A stretch of 64,000 bases of DNA from Ligustrum vulgare (Eukaryota > Streptophyta > Magnoliopsida > Lamiales > Oleaceae): positions 21,272,139-21,336,138 of the forward strand of contig OY743168.1 in the NCBI GenBank assembly GCA_963555705.1, read 5' to 3'. The notes under the pieces were generated by a model. That model was not told where the DNA came from. It made no database searches and was given only the letters and a program-made list of their open reading frames with translations. The position numbers and the translations under genes are program-made. Below, in pieces: positions 60,042-64,000 of the stretch. Numbering within the stretch: the stretch's first letter is position 1; each line of letters opens with the position of its first letter.

Positions 60042-61563
60042 TGTTCGCTGAAAATAGTGTACCGCAAGCGTACGGGTCGCGTACAAGTAATAAAGTTGAC
60101 TTTTTGAGTCCGGGTTGTCGATCCCACGAGCAATGTATACTCTATTATACTCTAGTTAATTTAATCTTAACAAATGAAACACATAATTAAAAGATGAATT
60201 TTTGACAATTCTAAATTAACGAAACTAATGTTAAACCAAATTAAAATAAGGAAAATGGAAGATAAAATAGTTGGGATTCATAATTTCACTTAACTCTTGC
60301 TTAAGTAATTTCTCAACACATGCAAATTAATAAATTACTCATTTACAATATTAGACCCGATTTTTCAAGTTTAGCTAATTACCTCTCTCAAGTGAAATTA
60401 ACCCTAATCAATTGGTCTAACATACTATATCTCTATGTCGATTAAGGCCCAATCAATTGCATTAACTCTTTGTTAAAATAGCTCAATGGATCATCTAGGG
60501 TTTAAGGTATATCTCTATCCTTAACAAGAACCTAGAGTATTTGTTATTTGATCTAAAATGCATAATATCTCTCGATTATCATACACTTCACAAAACATAT
60601 ATTTGGTGATCAATCAAACACATGGAATAATCTCAATAACAAACACACATGAAATAAGCTCAAAATTAATAAACAAATATTAAAATTACTTAAACTAAGT
60701 TAAGCTACATCAATCATCCCAATATAAAACAACTAGCCCATTATATAAATATTCCACAAAAGATAAGGTTTATGAAAATACATCACAAAATATAGAAATT
60801 AAGGATAAAAATACAAGAAAAATGAAATACAACACTTCCCTTGATTTTTGCTCCAATAATATTTCAATAATGCTTTGTATTTCCACTTACTTCTTGCTTC
60901 TTTGATCCAATGGGTGCTAGTAACTTAGAAACAAAACTAAATTACAAATTAAAATTACAAACTAAGCAAAAACAAATAAAAGAAAAGAAAAGAAAAGAAA
61001 GAAAAGAGAGAAAAGGAGCTAGGGTTTTTAGAGAGTGAATTTTGGGATCCAAGTATGAACAAAAACTAGCAAAAATACCATAAAAACACCCCTTTTCGCG
61101 TAGATTCGCACCCTTCAGCTTTTGGGCCGAACCGGGTCGGCCCAAATTATCGCTCCAAATTTTGACCATGCGATTGCGTGACTGAATGTCTCGCGATTGC
61201 GTGGTTGGGCTGAAAACTCTCGGGTTGGTTCTTTGGCCTGACTTCGCGAACGCGACCTGGTCGAACCACGCGATCGCGCGGTTCATCGGCAGCTCCGTCC
61301 TTCCATGATTTTCAATTGGGTCCTCCAACTTCTGAGATATTGCAATTGAGTCCCCAAACTTTTGACTTATTTCAATTAGGTCCTTGGACATCGAAATTGC
61401 TCTTCTTTTCGCTCAATTGCTCTCCAATCTTGTCTATTTTCTTTCCAATTGAGGTTGTACTTAATTGTACAAGATAAATACAATTTATAAGTAGAAATTC
61501 GCTCAATTACTCAATTAAATTGTCGATTTAAAAGCAAAATAAGTGTGTAAAACACACTTATCA
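60042..61563 (-). mobile_element. Solo LTR, family 1 copy C
   Basis: 1522 bp, plus-strand start TGTTCGCTGAAAATAG and end ACACACTTATCA. It matches copies A and B along its length but lacks the hAT. Flanks carry ATGAAC on both sides, offset by one base at the left, so the TSD is probable. Confidence 0.8.
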
Positions 61564-61591
61564 ATGAACGAAGTTAAATAACAAGTTTTTT

Positions 61592-64000
61592 TGTAGCGCC
61601 CCGAGTTCTAAATACCCAGTTCACCACGTCATCTTTTAGTCTAAACTTTAAAATAACATTTTAGCAGAAGAAATATCTGAAATTCATTTTTGGCAACATT
61701 AAATAAACTGTAATGGTCGAGAAAATTGAAAACATTTATGAAATCATTCGAAATAATAAATCGAGCCATTAATATTGTAAAGCAAATGACAATGTCATAA
61801 TTTCTCAAATAACTGAAATTCTCAAAATTATCTCATGTTTGGAAATACGGAAATCATTAAAATAAGGTTTTCAACCATTTAACGTCTATTGCCACAATCA
61901 TCCATCACTTGCCACCCTTTCCGAGACCTGCAAATGTTGTTAAAATAGACATGAGCATTTCATAGAAATACTTAGTAGACTCATCGCCCATTAATTAATC
62001 TACAATATAATTGAACACATAAATGCAGGCTCTTTAGAAATATAGGGTGTGGATAGTCTCTTCTTGTGCATTAAAGTACGGGGCTTCTCTTTGAAAATCA
62101 TAAGCTCTTTAAAATCATAGGGTGTGGGTAGTCTCGTCTCGTGCACTTAAGGCACGTATGTTATGCATAACATCATCATTTATCTTGCAAGATATTATCT
62201 TCTTTCTTTCTCATGCATTTAAGCAAGTAAGTTATGACAAGCATAACAACATAATTATTTCCGAAAAAATACATTCTCGTCTCTTTTCATAAAAATGACT
62301 TTCACATAAGTCACGTAACATACACATTCACACGTAATCATAATTTAAATCAATTCTTTAATTCTCCGTACGCTTCGTCTAGCCAATTAGAAGATTAAGT
62401 CGAATCAGTCTTTTGAAATTTATAGTTAAAATGATAATTTACAATTTGGGGACTGAAATTGATTATTTGAAAGTTGAGGGACTAAAATGAGTAATTTGAA
62501 AGTTGAGGGACTAAAATGAGAAATTCGAAAGTTGAGGGACTAAAACGAATACTTTGAAAGTTGAGGGACTAAAACGAATACTTTGAAAGTTGAGGGACTA
62601 AAATGTAAATTTTCAAAAGTCGAGTTGAAGCTCAAAACGAATATTAACTGTAGGGATTGAAATAATTGGTTTTTAAAATGAAGGGACTGATTAAAATCAT
62701 TTTTAAAACTTGAGGGACTAAAATACTTAGGTTTAAAACTAAAAGGATTGAAATACATAATTTTACAAACTTGGGGACTAAATTGTAAATTTTCAAAAGT
62801 TTAAAACATACGATACATACATACACGCATATCCATCTCTCTCTCTCACTACCGGTGGTAGAGGAGACGAGAGGGAGAGGGGAAGGGCGCGACGAAGCCG
62901 GTCTTCAACCGGGGATTTTCCGGCGCGACGCTAGCGCAAGGTGGCGGCCAAGGCAAGGTTCAATTTCGAGGGGCTTAGGTGCGAGATTTGGTGCGAAACC
63001 GAGGTCAAAAGCGGAGCTGGGTTCGCGATGAAACTCCGGTTGTAGAAGCGGCGGTTGAAGGTGAGTAGCTTGGGTAAATTATTTTTGGGTTTTGGGTTTG
63101 ATTTGTGGTTGGTTTGGGACTGGAGGGGATTTGGTTGAGGTTGTGCAGAGGCGGGGGCAGTGTGGTTGGTGGTGGTGCTGCAGGTGGTTTGACTGGTTTT
63201 GATTGATTTGTTGTTGGTGGTGAGGTTGTTCTCGGTGCTGCAAGCAGTTCTTGGTCAGGCTGGTTGGGTGAAGGTGGTATAGTGGAGGCTATGGCTGTCG
63301 ACGATGAAGGTGCAGGAGCTGGTGAATGGTGATATAGTGATGGCGGTGTGGTGATTATGGTGATGTTGTGTGGTGATGATGATGATAGTGCCGGTTGGCA
63401 GGGGGTTCTTGGGTTATTGGTGGTGGTTGCGTGATCGATCTTGGAGGTTGGTGGTGATGGTTGATTGCGATGATGTCCGATTTGGGAGCGTTGATGATAT
63501 ATGGGGTGCAGTGCAGCAAGAATGGGCAGTGACTTTGGTTGTAAATTTGATTGAGGTTCTTGACAATGAGAGTGGTTTCTGCAAGCTCGATGGTGGAGGG
63601 TGGTTTTGGTGAAACTGAAACTAAAATATGGGAATTGTTGGAAATTTGAATTGTGTAAATGTAGTTTGAGGTTGGATGTGGCAGTGCTGGTTGGTGATGT
63701 ATAAGGAGGGGGGTTGGGAAATGTGAGAGCAATAGGGTATGTGTTGGAGTTAATTGGAGTTGGTGGATGTATGGGTTGGTGGAATTGTTGGGAATCTTAT
63801 GGGATTTTTGATACACAAGACACGGAAATCGAGGAAATAATACGCGTGAATTCAACTGGGTTGAAAAATGGATCTGATAAAATGAGCTTAACACAATTTG
63901 GACTTTAAAACGATTTTGAAAGAAATAAATAAAATGATATAATTTTAGAAATCCGAAATTTATTTAAAATTGAATTAACTCGATATTTCTCGACTTGGTT
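61592..64000 (-). mobile_element. Gypsy LTR, cut by window end
   Basis: Begins TGTAGCGCCCCGAG, the complement of a chromovirus-type LTR end. On the minus strand a CTACTAAGTATTTCTATGAA stretch corresponds to the CTTACTGAGG block of the Tekay LTR. No PBS lies outside it, so it is a 3' LTR or a solo LTR. It contains a 29-bp tandem array and a long G/T-rich tract (63060-63720) whose open frames are compositional. Confidence 0.55.
62469..62613. repeat. 29-bp tandem repeat, five copies
   Basis: Unit GAAAGTTGAGGGACTAAAA plus ten variable bases, in exact 29-bp register; more degenerate copies continue to about 62790. Confidence 0.9.

Noticed and set aside
63355..63894. 179-codon His/Pro-rich minus-strand open frame
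   Set aside because: It lies in a G/T-rich LTR tract whose complement gives CCA/CAC codons; it is compositional and has no domain.
1..64000. CRISPR arrays, operons or bacterial signals
   Set aside because: The window is plant nuclear DNA; the regular repeats seen are LTR minisatellites or transposon repeats.

Overview
This is plant nuclear DNA, almost certainly from a eudicot. It has spliceable GT-AG genes, a dicot-type sucrose transporter, a plant-only PORR-domain gene, and long AT-rich stretches filled with LTR retrotransposons, hAT elements, MITEs and Helitron-like ends. Nothing in it is prokaryotic or organellar. An asterid is possible but is only an impression. Two host genes look intact: a five-exon type I sucrose/H+ symporter (3620-6159, +) and an intronless, probably mitochondrial PORR protein (54237-55721, +).

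Layout. 1-3189: a broken hAT element with a decayed BED-finger transposase. 3190-6290: the sucrose transporter with its TATA box, its introns and a Helitron-like end in intron 3. 6291-10261: a LINE RNase H relic split by a gypsy LTR remnant, which itself holds a hAT MITE. 10262-15932: flanking DNA and an old copia-LTR-like sequence carrying a gag-protease-only gypsy element. 15933-28657: a second, dead 3' half of the sucrose transporter, split by three LTR insertions. One of these is a solo LTR carrying a 9.2 kb non-autonomous copia element, which in turn holds a solo LTR, another solo LTR with a hAT inside, a spliceable unknown gene fragment, a LOG-like (cytokinin-activating type) ORF and many small hairpins. 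29518-43692: a probable Helitron carrying host-like fragments, with a very young 9 kb Tekay/Del-type gypsy element (34612-43642) inside. 43693-54236: duplicated flank, a Helitron-like end, a Harbinger-type MITE, a decayed copia element (47844-52546) and gene-poor DNA. 54237-55721: the PORR gene. 55722-64000: gene-poor DNA, a third solo LTR of one family, and a gypsy LTR that runs out of the window.

History. Matching segments (SUT intron 3 to 3' UTR, 3' flank, and a shared piece at 15690-15890 and 43700-43890) suggest an old tandem duplication with one breakpoint inside SUT intron 3. Copy 1 kept the full gene. Copy 2, with no 5' half, became a target for nested insertions whose order can be read from target-site duplications (TSDs). 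All TSDs, termini and splice sites were read by eye; no alignments or searches were run.
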